Below, piece by piece: positions 25,674 through 34,928 of a stretch of 64,000 nt of DNA (the stretch's first letter is position 1; every line of letters starts with the position of its first letter). Under the pieces are notes generated by a model that searched no databases, had not been told where the DNA came from, and saw only the letters and a program-made list of their open reading frames with translations. The translations under genes were made by a program, and so were the position numbers. Source of the DNA: Achromobacter seleniivolatilans (lineage in GTDB: Bacteria > Pseudomonadota > Gammaproteobacteria > Burkholderiales > Burkholderiaceae_B); contig NZ_CP132976.1 in assembly GCF_030864005.1 (NCBI RefSeq), positions 4,154,001-4,218,000 of the forward strand, written 5' to 3'.

Positions 25674-28600
25674 ATGGACGGTACCCCCGCCGCCGAACCC
25701 CAGCTGGACCTTGACTACCAGCTTGCCGACAACCTGACCCGAGAGTCTGGCCGCATCTTTCTGACGGGCACGCAGTCCCTGGTCCGCATCATGCTTACGC
25801 AGCGCCGGATCGACCGCGAACGCGGCCTGAATACGGCTGGTTTTGTGTCGGGCTACCGCGGATCGCCGCTGGGCGGCGTCGACATGGCCATGTGGAAAGC
25901 GCAAAAGGCGCTGGATGCCAACCAGATCACCTTCCTGCCTGGCATCAACGAAGACATGGCCGCCACTGCCGTCATGGGGACGCAGCAAGCCGGCGTGCGC
26001 AGCGACCGCAATGTCGATGGCGTATTTGCCATGTGGTACGGCAAGGGGCCGGGCGTAGACCGCGCGGGCGACGCGCTGCATCACGGCAACGCCGCGGGCG
26101 CATCCCGCAACGGCGGCGTGCTGGTGGTGGTGGGCGACGATCACACCGCCGTGTCCTCGTCGATTCCGCATGCCAGCGAGGCATCGCTGATAGGCTGGCA
26201 GATGCCCATCGTGCATCCCACGTCTATCGACGAGTATGAGACCTTTGCGTTGTGGGGCTGGGCGCTGTCGCGCTACTCGGGTACCTGGGTCGCCTTCAAG
26301 GCCGTGTCGGAAACCATCGAAAGCGGCCATTCGTTCACGCCCGCGCCGGTGCAGTCCTACGACATGCCCGCAGATCCCGAGACCCCGCCCGAAGCGCTGG
26401 AATATTCCGCGCGCGACTTTCTGTCGCTGGCGGTAGAGACGCGCATGAACCTGCGCATGAAAGCCGTGGCCGCGTTTGCGCGCCGCCACAGCATCGACAA
26501 ACTGACCTGTCCGGCACCCAAGGCCACCGTGGGCATCGTCACGGTCGGCAAAGCGCACCTGGACACCATGGAAGCGCTGTCGCGGCTGGGCGTGGACACC
26601 GTCACCGCCAACGCGCCCGTGCGCATCTACAAGCCGGGCCTGACGTGGCCGATGGACACCGAGCGCCTGCTGGAATTCGCGCGCGGCTTGTCGCACATTC
26701 TGGTGATCGAAGAAAAAGGCGCGGTCGTTGAAAGCCAGATCAAGGATCTGCTTTTCAATATGCCGGAACGCGCATCGGTCACTGGCAAGAAGGGATTCGA
26801 CGGCGAACCGATGGTGCCGTCCGCCGGCCAACTGCGCCCGTCACTGCTGGCCCAGCCGCTGGCCCGATGGCTCACCCGCACAGCGGGACTGCCGCTGAGC
26901 ACGGACCTGTCGTCCTTTGAATGCCAGGCCGCGCTGTCCAACGACGCCGACGGCATGCGCCGCCGCCCGTATTTCTGTTCGGGCTGTCCGCACAGCACGT
27001 CGACCAAAGTGCCCGAAGGCAGCCAGGCCTTGTCCGGCGTGGGCTGCCACTATATGGCCGCCTGGATGGACCGCGATACCGGCGGTCTGACGCAGATGGG
27101 TGGCGAAGGCGTGGACTGGATTGGCCTGTCGCGCTATACGACGATGCCGCACATCTTCCAGAACATGGGAGAAGGCACGTACTACCACTCGGGTTATCTG
27201 GCGATCCGCCAAGCCGTTGCCGCGCGCGCCAACATCACCTACAAAATCCTTTTCAACGACGCCGTTGCGATGACAGGCGGGCAGCCTGTGGACGGTCCGA
27301 TCTCGGTGCCGCAGATCTGCCAGCAACTGCGCGGTGAAAACGTGACGCGCATCGTCGTCACCAGCGACGAGCCGGAAAAATACCAGGGCGTGGACCTGGG
27401 CCCGAACATCTCGGTGCACCATCGCCGCGAGCTGGACGCGCTGCAACGCGAGCTGCGCGAGATCAAGGGCGTGACGGTTCTGATTCACGATCAGACCTGC
27501 GCGGCCGAAAAGCGCCGCCGCCGGAAGAAGAACCAGTTTCCGGACCCGGCACGCCGCATGCTGATCAATAGCGCAGTGTGTGAAGGCTGCGGCGACTGCG
27601 GCGTGCAGTCGAACTGTCTGTCCGTCGTGCCGCTGGAAACGCCGTACGGCCGCAAGCGCGCGATCGATCAGTCCAGCTGCAACAAGGACTATTCCTGCGC
27701 GGAAGGATTCTGCCCCAGCTTTGTGTCCGTCATGGGCGGAAAGCCGAAGAAAAGCGCAGCGCCCAAGACCGATCAGGAACGCCTGCAACGTCTGATCGAA
27801 CAGTTGCCGTTGCCAGCAACGCCTCAGCTTGACCGTCCCTATCGCCTGCTGGTCGCGGGCATGGGCGGCACCGGTGTCATCACCATCGGCGCCATTGTGT
27901 CGATGGCGGCCCATCTGGAAGGTCTGTCGGCGGCCGTGCTGGACCTGACCGGTCTGGCACAGAAAGGCGGTACGGTGGTCAGCCACATCCGTTTGGCGCC
28001 CGCTGGCGCTGGCGCGGGTCCGGTGCGTTTGGACTGGCAGCAAGCGGACGCAGCCATTCTGTGCGACCCCGTTGCGTCGGTCGCGCCCGACTCGCTGGGC
28101 GCGCTGCGCCGCGGACACACTCAGGTGATGGTGAACACATATGTGGCGCCAGTGTCCGACTTCACGCGCAATCCCGACGCGGCCATGCGCCCCGAAGCGC
28201 TGCTGGCCAAGATCCGCTATGCAGCGGGCGAGGCCAACACGCATGCCATCGATGCCCACGAAGCGGCCTTGGCGCTGTTTGGCGACAGCATTCTGTCCAA
28301 TATGTTCATGCTGGGATATGCGTGGCAACGCGGCGGCGTGCCGCTGTCGCAGGCGTCCATCAACCGCGCTATCGAACTCAACGGCGTAGCCGTCGCCGCG
28401 AATCGCGCCGCGTTCGAGAGCGGCAGGCTGGCTGCGCATCAGCCCGACGCATTGGAAAGCGCGCTGCGTCCGCGCGCCCAGGTCGTGCAGTTGCACGTGC
28501 CCGAGACCTTCGAGCGCGCTGTCGCCCGCCGGGTCGCCGACCTCACTGCCTATCAAAACGACGCTTACGCGCGTGAGTACCAGGACGTGGTGGAATCCAT

Positions 28601-29180
28601 CGCGGCCCGCGAACGCGAATTGGCGCCCGACGCCAAGACCCCGCGCCTAGCCATGGCGGTTGCACGCGGCCTCTTCAAGCTCATGGCGTACAAAGACGAA
28701 TATGAAGTGGCGCGTCTTTATACGGGCGAATCGTTCCAGGCGCAGTTGAAGGGCCAATTCGAAGGCGATTATTCACTGCGCTTCCATATGGCGCCGCCGA
28801 TATTCGCCCGCAAGGACCCGCGCACGGGCATCCCCCGCAAGATGACACTTGGTCCGCGCACGCTCTCCGCGCTGAAAGTCCTGACCCGTCTGAAGGGTTT
28901 GCGCGGCACGTGGTTCGATCCCTTTGGCCACACCGCCGAACGCAAGATGGAACGGGCGCTCATCAGCGAGTACCGGCACACCATAGACCAGCTGCTTGTA
29001 GGGTTGACCCGGGACAAGCTCGCACAAGCGGCTACAATCGCCGCCCTTGCTGAAACCATCCGCGGCTATGGCCATGTGAAGGCGGCAAGTGTCGAGAAGT
29101 ATCGGACGGAATTGGGTCGATTGATGCAGAGCTATACAGCACCGGCCCCGCGCGACATGCCCCTGCGGAAAACCGCATAA
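25674..29180 (+). CDS. Indolepyruvate ferredoxin oxidoreductase family protein (single-chain)
   Basis: Large cytoplasmic thiamin-diphosphate iron-sulfur enzyme of 1168 residues that oxidatively decarboxylates aryl or branched 2-oxo acids to acyl-CoA. In order: pyrimidine-binding domain (about 20-250), a thiamin-diphosphate domain (about 430-610, ending near the acceptor loop NDAVAMTGGQPVDGP), a cysteine cluster CEGCGDCGVQSNC at about 640 and CNKDYSCAEGFC, the gamma domain from GMGGTGVITIGAI (about 730-900), and a C-terminal DUF6537-like region. It fuses what archaea encode as IorA plus IorB. Divergent Lrp gene suggests induction by an amino acid or its 2-oxo acid. Confidence 0.93.
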   Translation: MDGTPAAEPQLDLDYQLADNLTRESGRIFLTGTQSLVRIMLTQRRIDRERGLNTAGFVSGYRGSPLGGVDMAMWKAQKALDANQITFLPGINEDMAATAVMGTQQAGVRSDRNVDGVFAMWYGKGPGVDRAGDALHHGNAAGASRNGGVLVVVGDDHTAVSSSIPHASEASLIGWQMPIVHPTSIDEYETFALWGWALSRYSGTWVAFKAVSETIESGHSFTPAPVQSYDMPADPETPPEALEYSARDFLSLAVETRMNLRMKAVAAFARRHSIDKLTCPAPKATVGIVTVGKAHLDTMEALSRLGVDTVTANAPVRIYKPGLTWPMDTERLLEFARGLSHILVIEEKGAVVESQIKDLLFNMPERASVTGKKGFDGEPMVPSAGQLRPSLLAQPLARWLTRTAGLPLSTDLSSFECQAALSNDADGMRRRPYFCSGCPHSTSTKVPEGSQALSGVGCHYMAAWMDRDTGGLTQMGGEGVDWIGLSRYTTMPHIFQNMGEGTYYHSGYLAIRQAVAARANITYKILFNDAVAMTGGQPVDGPISVPQICQQLRGENVTRIVVTSDEPEKYQGVDLGPNISVHHRRELDALQRELREIKGVTVLIHDQTCAAEKRRRRKKNQFPDPARRMLINSAVCEGCGDCGVQSNCLSVVPLETPYGRKRAIDQSSCNKDYSCAEGFCPSFVSVMGGKPKKSAAPKTDQERLQRLIEQLPLPATPQLDRPYRLLVAGMGGTGVITIGAIVSMAAHLEGLSAAVLDLTGLAQKGGTVVSHIRLAPAGAGAGPVRLDWQQADAAILCDPVASVAPDSLGALRRGHTQVMVNTYVAPVSDFTRNPDAAMRPEALLAKIRYAAGEANTHAIDAHEAALALFGDSILSNMFMLGYAWQRGGVPLSQASINRAIELNGVAVAANRAAFESGRLAAHQPDALESALRPRAQVVQLHVPETFERAVARRVADLTAYQNDAYAREYQDVVESIAARERELAPDAKTPRLAMAVARGLFKLMAYKDEYEVARLYTGESFQAQLKGQFEGDYSLRFHMAPPIFARKDPRTGIPRKMTLGPRTLSALKVLTRLKGLRGTWFDPFGHTAERKMERALISEYRHTIDQLLVGLTRDKLAQAATIAALAETIRGYGHVKAASVEKYRTELGRLMQSYTAPAPRDMPLRKTA

Positions 29181-29207
29181 ACATTCGCTCTGAGCGGTCC
29201 TGTCCTG

Positions 29208-29229
29208 GGCGCGCCTTACTGGGCGCGCC
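29208..29229 (+). terminator. Possible terminator hairpin after the oxidoreductase
   Basis: GGCGCGCC at 29208-29215 and again at 29222-29229 pair around TTACTG. Each copy is also self-complementary. Only a weak T content follows (TAGTGCATTTCG). Confidence 0.45.
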
Positions 29230-29276
29230 TAGTGCATTTCGTAACAAACTTTTGTGAGCGTTGTCATATCTTCTTC

Positions 29277-29305
29277 TTGTCCCTACCGTTCTCGATCACT
29301 AGAAT
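29277..29305 (+). promoter_or_regulatory. nrdAB promoter
   Basis: TTGTCC (29277-29282), exactly 17 bases, TAGAAT (29300-29305). The first NrdR box covers the -10 hexamer. Start of transcription would fall near 29312, giving a leader of about 170 bases. Confidence 0.65.
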
Positions 29306-29342
29306 TAGTGTCCAACGAGGGGTGCTACACTACATGTTGTGG
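29296..29342 (+). promoter_or_regulatory. Pair of NrdR boxes
   Basis: Box 1 TCACTAGAATTAGTGT (29296-29311) and box 2 ACACTACATGTTGTGG (29327-29342) each fit the 16-bp NrdR consensus ACACwATATATwGTGT well. Their starts are 31 bp apart, three helical turns, the spacing known for NrdR repression of ribonucleotide reductase genes. Box 1 overlaps the -10 element and box 2 lies just downstream of the predicted start, so binding would block initiation when dATP is plentiful. Confidence 0.78.
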
Positions 29343-29483
29343 TTACCTAAGCGCTGATTCTTGTCGGCCACGCCATTTGGACTAGACCCGTCCAAGCGTT
29401 CCGACCCCCTCAAAAGATCCAAATTTCGTTCCTGACATGACGTCGTCATGTCGCTATCTACGCGTTTTCGCACAGGAGCTTCC

Positions 29484-32414
29484 ATGCAGACTTCGATCGC
29501 CTCTGTGACCCGGCCTTCGGCCGTGCCGCCCTCGCAAACTGATTCCCAAGCCGACGCCAATGGCGGGCAATGGGCCAGCTACAACATCATTCGCCGCAAT
29601 GGCTCGGTGGTCGGGTTTGAACCCAGCAAGATCGCCATCGCCATGACCAAGGCATTCCTGGCCGTGAATGGCGGCCAGGGCGCCGCGTCCGCGCGCGTGC
29701 GTGAACTGGTCGAGACGCTGACCGAGCAAGCCGTCAGCGCCCTGGTTCGCAACCGCCCCAATGGCGGCACCTTCCATATTGAAGACATTCAAGACCAGGT
29801 TGAACTGGCGCTGATGCGTTCGGGCCAGCATGATGTTGCCCGCGCCTATGTGCTGTACCGCGAAAAGCGCACGCAAGAGCGCGCCGCCGCCGCTGCCGCT
29901 GAAGGCCAGCTAAACCCCGCCGCCGCGACGCAGGAACACGTGCTGAACGTGACCGACGCAGGTGTGCGCCGTCCGCTGGATCTGGCGGAACTGCGCGCAA
30001 CGATCATCGCCGCTGGCGAAGGTCTGGCCGAATTCATCGATAGCGAATCCATCCTGAAGGAAACGGTCAAGAACCTGTACGACGGCATCCCCGTCGACGA
30101 AGTGTTCAAGTCCGCCATCCTGTCGGCGCGTGCCCTCGTCGAAAAAGACCCGGCCTACAGCCAGGTCACCGCCCGTCTGCTGCTGCACACGATCCGCAAG
30201 GAAGTGCTGGGCGAAGAAGTGTCGCAAGACGGCATGATCACGCGTTACGCCGAATACTTCCCCACCTTCATCGCTCGCGGTATCGAAGCCGGCCTGCTGT
30301 CGCCCGAATTGGGCAACTATGACCTGACCAGGTTGGGCAAAGCGCTGAACGCCAAGCGCGATCTGCAATTCGGCTACCTCGGCCTGCAGACCTTGTACGA
30401 CCGTTACTTCCTGCACATCCGCAACACCCGCATCGAATTGCCGCAGGTGTTCTTCATGCGCGTGGCCATGGGCCTGGCGCTGCGTGAAGCCGACCGCGAA
30501 ACGCGCGCCGTTGAGTTCTACGAGATCCTGTCCTCGTTCGACTTCATGAGCTCGACGCCGACGCTGTTCAACTCGGGCACGCTGCATTCGCAACTGTCGT
30601 CGTGCTACCTGACGACCGTCTCCGACGATCTGGAAGGCATCTACGACGCCATCAAGGAAAACGCGCTGCTGGCCAAGTACGCCGGCGGCCTGGGCAACGA
30701 CTGGACCCCGGTTCGCGCGCTGCGCAGCCATATCAAGGGCACCAACGGCGAAAGCCAAGGCGTTGTTCCGTTCCTGAAGGTCGTGAACGACACCGCCGTG
30801 GCCGTGAACCAGGGCGGCAAGCGCAAGGGCGCGGTTTGCACGTATCTGGAATCGTGGCACCTGGACATCGAAGAATTCCTGGAACTGCGCAAGAACACGG
30901 GCGACGAACGCCGCCGCACGCACGACATGAACACGGCGAACTGGATTCCCGACCTGTTCATGAAGCGCGTGATGGAAGCCGGTGAATGGACGCTGTTCTC
31001 GCCGTCCGACTGCCCGGACCTGCACGACAAGGTTGGCCGCGCCTTCGAAGAAGCCTATCTGGGCTACGAGCGCCGTGTCGCCAATGGTGAACTGACGCTC
31101 TACAAGAAGATGCCGGCGCTGACGCTGTGGCGCAAGATGCTGTCGATGCTGTTCGAAACCGGCCACCCGTGGATCACGTTCAAAGATCCTTGCAACATCC
31201 GTTCGCCGCAACAGCACGTGGGTGTGGTTCACAGCTCGAACCTGTGCACCGAGATCACGCTGAACACGAACGAATCCGAAATCGCCGTGTGCAATCTGGG
31301 TTCCGTGAACCTGGTTGCTCACATGAAGCCGGCTGCCGGCGGCGGTTTCGAACTCGACCACGACAAGATCAAGCGCACCGTCAGCATCGCAATGCGCATG
31401 CTCGACAACGTGATCGACATCAACTACTACGCCGTCGAAAAGGCCCGCACGTCCAACTCGCGCCACCGTCCGGTGGGCATGGGCATCATGGGTTTCCAAG
31501 ACTGCCTGCAGATGATGCGCGTGCCGTACGCGTCGCAAGCTGCTGTTGAATTCGCAGATCGTTCGATGGAAGCGGTGTGCTATCACGCCTACTTCGCATC
31601 GAGCACGCTTGCTGAAGAACGCGGCCGCTATCAATCGTATGAAGGCTCGTTGTGGTCGCGTGGCATCTTGCCGCAAGACACATTGAAGATGCTGCGTGAT
31701 GAACGCGGTGGTCACGTTGAGGTTGATGAATCGAGCACGCTCGATTGGGATACGTTGCGCGCGCGCATCAAACAACATGGCATGCGCAACTCCAATTGCG
31801 TTGCAATCGCCCCAACCGCGACTATTTCCAATATCATTGGCGTATCTGCGTGCATCGAACCTACTTTCCAGAACTTGTACGTCAAATCGAATCTCTCCGG
31901 CGAGTTCACGGTCGTTAACGATTACCTCGTGCGTGACCTGAAGAAACTCGGTCTCTGGGACGAAGTCATGGTCGCCGACCTTAAGTACTTCGACGGCAGC
32001 CTGTCCCGCATCGATCGCGTACCTTCCGAACTCCGCGAACTCTACGCCACGGCGTTCGAAGTCGAACCGAGCTGGCTGGTTGAATGCGCGTCGCGCCGTC
32101 AGAAGTGGATCGATCAAGCACAGTCGCTGAACATCTACATGGCAGGCGCATCGGGCAAGAAGCTGGATGACACCTACAAGCTGGCTTGGCTGCGTGGTCT
32201 GAAGACGACGTACTACCTGCGTACCCTGGGCGCCACCAGCGCCGAGAAATCCACAGGCCGCGGCGGCGAATTGAACGCCGTCACTGCCGGTGGCCAATCC
32301 ACGGCTTCGGCTGTGGGCACCGCACCTGTTTTGCCGGAACCCGAAGTTCTCGGAGCGGTTTGCACGATGAGGCCTGGCGACGCCGGCTTCGAAGAGTGCG
32401 AAGCCTGCCAATAA
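29484..32414 (+). CDS. nrdA: Ribonucleoside-diphosphate reductase, class Ia alpha subunit
   Basis: Large subunit making deoxynucleotides from ribonucleoside diphosphates. 976 residues, longer than the E. coli protein and close in size to the Pseudomonas form. An ATP-cone allosteric domain occupies about 35-140 (IIRRNGSVVGFEPSKIAIAM). The catalytic barrel includes SSCYLTTVSDD and NLGSVNL, and a mobile redox pair CEAC ends the chain (GFEECEACQ). Start ATG 29484 follows CAGGAG. A region near 31740-31920 is only about 50 percent GC by hand count, below its surroundings. In operon with nrdB, 20 bases downstream; controlled by two NrdR boxes. Confidence 0.97.
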   Translation: MQTSIASVTRPSAVPPSQTDSQADANGGQWASYNIIRRNGSVVGFEPSKIAIAMTKAFLAVNGGQGAASARVRELVETLTEQAVSALVRNRPNGGTFHIEDIQDQVELALMRSGQHDVARAYVLYREKRTQERAAAAAAEGQLNPAAATQEHVLNVTDAGVRRPLDLAELRATIIAAGEGLAEFIDSESILKETVKNLYDGIPVDEVFKSAILSARALVEKDPAYSQVTARLLLHTIRKEVLGEEVSQDGMITRYAEYFPTFIARGIEAGLLSPELGNYDLTRLGKALNAKRDLQFGYLGLQTLYDRYFLHIRNTRIELPQVFFMRVAMGLALREADRETRAVEFYEILSSFDFMSSTPTLFNSGTLHSQLSSCYLTTVSDDLEGIYDAIKENALLAKYAGGLGNDWTPVRALRSHIKGTNGESQGVVPFLKVVNDTAVAVNQGGKRKGAVCTYLESWHLDIEEFLELRKNTGDERRRTHDMNTANWIPDLFMKRVMEAGEWTLFSPSDCPDLHDKVGRAFEEAYLGYERRVANGELTLYKKMPALTLWRKMLSMLFETGHPWITFKDPCNIRSPQQHVGVVHSSNLCTEITLNTNESEIAVCNLGSVNLVAHMKPAAGGGFELDHDKIKRTVSIAMRMLDNVIDINYYAVEKARTSNSRHRPVGMGIMGFQDCLQMMRVPYASQAAVEFADRSMEAVCYHAYFASSTLAEERGRYQSYEGSLWSRGILPQDTLKMLRDERGGHVEVDESSTLDWDTLRARIKQHGMRNSNCVAIAPTATISNIIGVSACIEPTFQNLYVKSNLSGEFTVVNDYLVRDLKKLGLWDEVMVADLKYFDGSLSRIDRVPSELRELYATAFEVEPSWLVECASRRQKWIDQAQSLNIYMAGASGKKLDDTYKLAWLRGLKTTYYLRTLGATSAEKSTGRGGELNAVTAGGQSTASAVGTAPVLPEPEVLGAVCTMRPGDAGFEECEACQ

Positions 32415-32434
32415 CCGCCTCCGGAGAATGAATC

Positions 32435-33634
32435 ATGATTAATTGGGAAGACGACACCATCGCAACGCAACCTGCACAAGCTCCCGCACCTGCGGTTGGC
32501 GGGCAGGCTGCGCCCGAAGTCCGGGCAGCGACTGGCGTATTCGGCGACACCGCCTTGCCCACGCCAGCTGCGCCTGAACACGCAGCGGGTCTGGCCGCAA
32601 GCGGCTCCGCCACCTCGCAACGTGTAAAGGTTGCTGACAAGCGCATCATCAACGGCGAAACCGACGTCAATCAACTTGTACCGTTCAAGTACAAGTGGGC
32701 GTGGGAAAAGTATTTGGCCACTTGCGCCAATCACTGGATGCCGCAAGAGATCAACATGTCGCGCGACATCGCCCTCTGGAAGAACCCGAACGGGCTCACC
32801 GAGGACGAACGCCGCATCGTCAAGCGCAACCTCGGTTTCTTCGTCACGGCCGACTCACTGGCCGCGAACAACATCGTGTTGGGCACCTACCGCCACATCA
32901 CGGCTCCTGAGTGCCGCCAGTTCCTGCTGCGCCAGGCGTTCGAAGAAGCGATCCACACGCACGCCTATCAATACATCGTCGAAAGCCTGGACCTGGACGA
33001 AGCGGAGATCTTCAACGCTTACAACGAAGTTCCGTCCATCCGCGCTAAAGACGAGTTCCTGATCCCGTTCATCGACGCGATCGCGGACCCCCACTTCAAG
33101 ACGGGCACGCCCGAAGCCGACCAGACGCTGCTGAAGTCTTTGATCGTCTTTGCTTGCCTGATGGAAGGCCTGTTCTTCTACGTGGGCTTCACGCAGATCC
33201 TGGCGCTGGGCCGCCAGAACAAGATGACCGGCGCGGCCGAGCAGTACATGTACATCCTTCGCGATGAATCCATGCACTGCAACTTCGGCATCGACCTGAT
33301 CAACACCGTCAAACTGGAAAATCCGCATCTGTGGACGCCGGAATTCCGCGAAGAAATTCGAGAACTTTTCCGCAAAGCGGTCGAACTCGAATACGCTTAC
33401 GCCGAAGACACGATGCCGCGCGGCGTGTTGGGCTTGAACGCACCTATGTTCAAATCCTATTTGCGCTTCATCGCAAACCGTCGTTGCCAGCAAATCGGTA
33501 TCGAACCGCTGTACCCGCAGGAAGAAAATCCCTTCCCTTGGATGGCGGAAATGATCGATCTTAAAAAGGAACGCAACTTTTTTGAAACTCGCGTGATCGA
33601 ATACCAAACTGGTGGCACGCTGAGCTGGGAGTAA
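32435..33634 (+). CDS. nrdB: Ribonucleoside-diphosphate reductase, class Ia beta subunit
   Basis: Small subunit that holds the diiron-tyrosyl radical cofactor, 399 residues. Ligands are readable: Asp in FVTADSL, Glu-x-x-His with the radical Tyr four residues after the His ([12 protein letters not shown]), Glu in [11 protein letters not shown], and Glu-x-x-His in [10 protein letters not shown]. The N-terminal 65 residues are Ala/Pro-rich and not conserved. The start at 32435 has CCGGAG eight bases upstream. Partner of nrdA. Confidence 0.97.
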   Translation: MINWEDDTIATQPAQAPAPAVGGQAAPEVRAATGVFGDTALPTPAAPEHAAGLAASGSATSQRVKVADKRIINGETDVNQLVPFKYKWAWEKYLATCANHWMPQEINMSRDIALWKNPNGLTEDERRIVKRNLGFFVTADSLAANNIVLGTYRHITAPECRQFLLRQAFEEAIHTHAYQYIVESLDLDEAEIFNAYNEVPSIRAKDEFLIPFIDAIADPHFKTGTPEADQTLLKSLIVFACLMEGLFFYVGFTQILALGRQNKMTGAAEQYMYILRDESMHCNFGIDLINTVKLENPHLWTPEFREEIRELFRKAVELEYAYAEDTMPRGVLGLNAPMFKSYLRFIANRRCQQIGIEPLYPQEENPFPWMAEMIDLKKERNFFETRVIEYQTGGTLSWE

Positions 33635-33981
33635 AGCAGTTCGTCATCAGGCCCGGCGCGGGCACGCTCAATTGAATAGAGCGTTGCGTTCGCGACAGGC
33701 TTGATGACGGTCTTCCAGGTCAGGGTGTTTTCGAACACGTAGAACAAGCGGTTGGCGGCCTGTGATCAGGCTGCCTACCGGCGCCATTTGAAATGGCTCG
33801 CGCCAAAGGAGCGGGGGCCATATCAAATGGCTGTGCCGAATTCATTAGCGCAAACCGTAGTAGCTGTTGCTCGCACAGAACAGCGGCATGCGCCGATGAA
33901 TAGCCCGGGCACGGTCCGCCTTGTTGGCGGAGCGGGGCACGGGTTTAAGTTCTGGGACCCCTGAACCTAAGGAGCATGACC
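33635..33981. other. Gene-free interval before the histone-like gene, with inverted repeats
   Basis: No supported gene. It contains a 9-bp inverted repeat GCCATTTGA (33783-33791) and TCAAATGGC (33823-33831); the first arm also forms the palindrome CCATTTGAAATGG (33784-33796). These may be operator sites or a hairpin in the leader of the H1-like gene. No clear terminator for nrdB was seen. Confidence 0.5.
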
Positions 33982-34731
33982 ATGGCAACAGCCAAAAAAG
34001 CCGTAAAGAAAGCAGCGGTGAAGAAGCCCGCCGCCGCCAAGAAGGCAGTCGCGAAGAAGGCCGCACCGGCCAAGAAAGCCGCTGTCAAGAAGGTAGCAGT
34101 GAAGAAAGTCGCCGCCGCTAAAAAGCCGGCAGTGAAGAAGGTTGCCGCCAAGAAGCCGGCAGCCGCCAAGAAGGTCGTCGCCAAAAAAGCGGTAGCCAAG
34201 AAGGTTGTCGCTAAGAAGGCCGTGGCCAAGAAAGCGGTAGCCAAGAAGGTTGTCGCCAAGAAGGCCGTGGCCAAGAAAGCAGTAGCCAAGAAGGTTGTCG
34301 CCAAGAAGGCGGTTGCCAAGAAGGCTGTTGCTAAGAAGGCTGTCGCCAAAAAGGCGCCTGCCGCCAAGAAAGCGGTAGCCAAGAAGGCCGTTGCCAAGAA
34401 GGCGCCCGCCGCCAAAAAGGCTGTAGCCAAGAAGGCCGTTGCCAAGAAGGCGCCCGCCGCCAAAAAGGCAGTTGCCAAGAAAGCCGTAGCCAAGAAGGCG
34501 CCTGCCGCCAAAAAGGCTCCTGCTGCCAAGAAGGCTCCTGCCGCCAAGCCGGCTGCTGCTGCAAAGCCTGCCGCTGCCGCCAAGAAGCCTGCTGCTGCCA
34601 AGAAGCCCGCTGCGAAGAAAGCCGCTCCGAAGAAGCCCGCCACGCCGCCGTCCGCGGCTGCTGCCCCGGGCGCGAAGACCGCGCTGAACCCCGCCGCGTC
34701 GTGGCCGTTCCCGACGGGTGGCCGTCCCTAA
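33982..34731 (+). CDS. Histone H1-like nucleoid protein with lysine/alanine repeats
   Basis: Highly basic 249-residue protein composed almost only of Lys, Ala, Val and Pro. It resembles the C-terminal tail of eukaryotic histone H1, like Bordetella BpH1 and Pseudomonas AlgP. It presumably binds and condenses DNA without sequence preference. Repeats of the type KKAVAKKAV and KKAPAAKKA fill about residues 50-215. The ATG at 33982 is chosen over the one at 33976 because AAGGAG (33969-33974) is seven bases upstream of it. The end, [19 protein letters not shown], is non-repetitive. Followed by a strong terminator. Confidence 0.93.
   Translation: MATAKKAVKKAAVKKPAAAKKAVAKKAAPAKKAAVKKVAVKKVAAAKKPAVKKVAAKKPAAAKKVVAKKAVAKKVVAKKAVAKKAVAKKVVAKKAVAKKAVAKKVVAKKAVAKKAVAKKAVAKKAPAAKKAVAKKAVAKKAPAAKKAVAKKAVAKKAPAAKKAVAKKAVAKKAPAAKKAPAAKKAPAAKPAAAAKPAAAAKKPAAAKKPAAKKAAPKKPATPPSAAAAPGAKTALNPAASWPFPTGGRP
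34145..34570 (+). repeat. Imperfect tandem repeats inside the H1-like gene
   Basis: Units related to GCCAAGAAG GCC GT(N) recur, with larger periods such as the block encoding [11 protein letters not shown] used several times in succession. All units keep the frame. Such arrays change length between strains. Confidence 0.85.
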
Positions 34732-34763
34732 TCAGGACGGTACGAAGCGTTAGCTTCACCAGA

Positions 34764-34792
34764 GCCGCCTGGCCTTGGCCAGGCGGCTTTTT
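34764..34792 (+). terminator. Terminator after the H1-like gene
   Basis: GCCGCCTGGCC (34764-34774, slightly offset) pairs with GGCCAGGCGGC around a TT-centred loop, followed by TTTTT. A canonical factor-independent terminator 33 bases after the stop. Confidence 0.92.
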
Positions 34793-34928
34793 GCGCTCCT
34801 ATTGCCCCAAAGCAGAAAACCTCTTTCAAGAGTCCGAAAACGCTCACTATGTGTACAGCGTAAGTAGAGGTAATTTCCGGACTTTGTCATGCGACAATTG
34901 ATTCCTTATTCTTAGGGTGATCGCGTCC

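Noticed and set aside
26841..28556. 571-codon open frame on the minus strand
   Set aside because: Shadow of the indolepyruvate oxidoreductase gene, which has clear motifs throughout.
29910..32411. 833-codon open frame on the minus strand
   Set aside because: Antisense of nrdA; no recognisable domains.
33752..33964. 70-codon open frame before the H1-like gene
   Set aside because: No ribosome site, no family resemblance, overlaps the inverted repeats; likely chance.
33945..34643. 232-codon hydrophobic Ala/Phe/Leu repeat frame on the minus strand
   Set aside because: Exact antisense of the Lys/Ala repeat gene; the pattern is a by-product of the AAG/GCC repeats.
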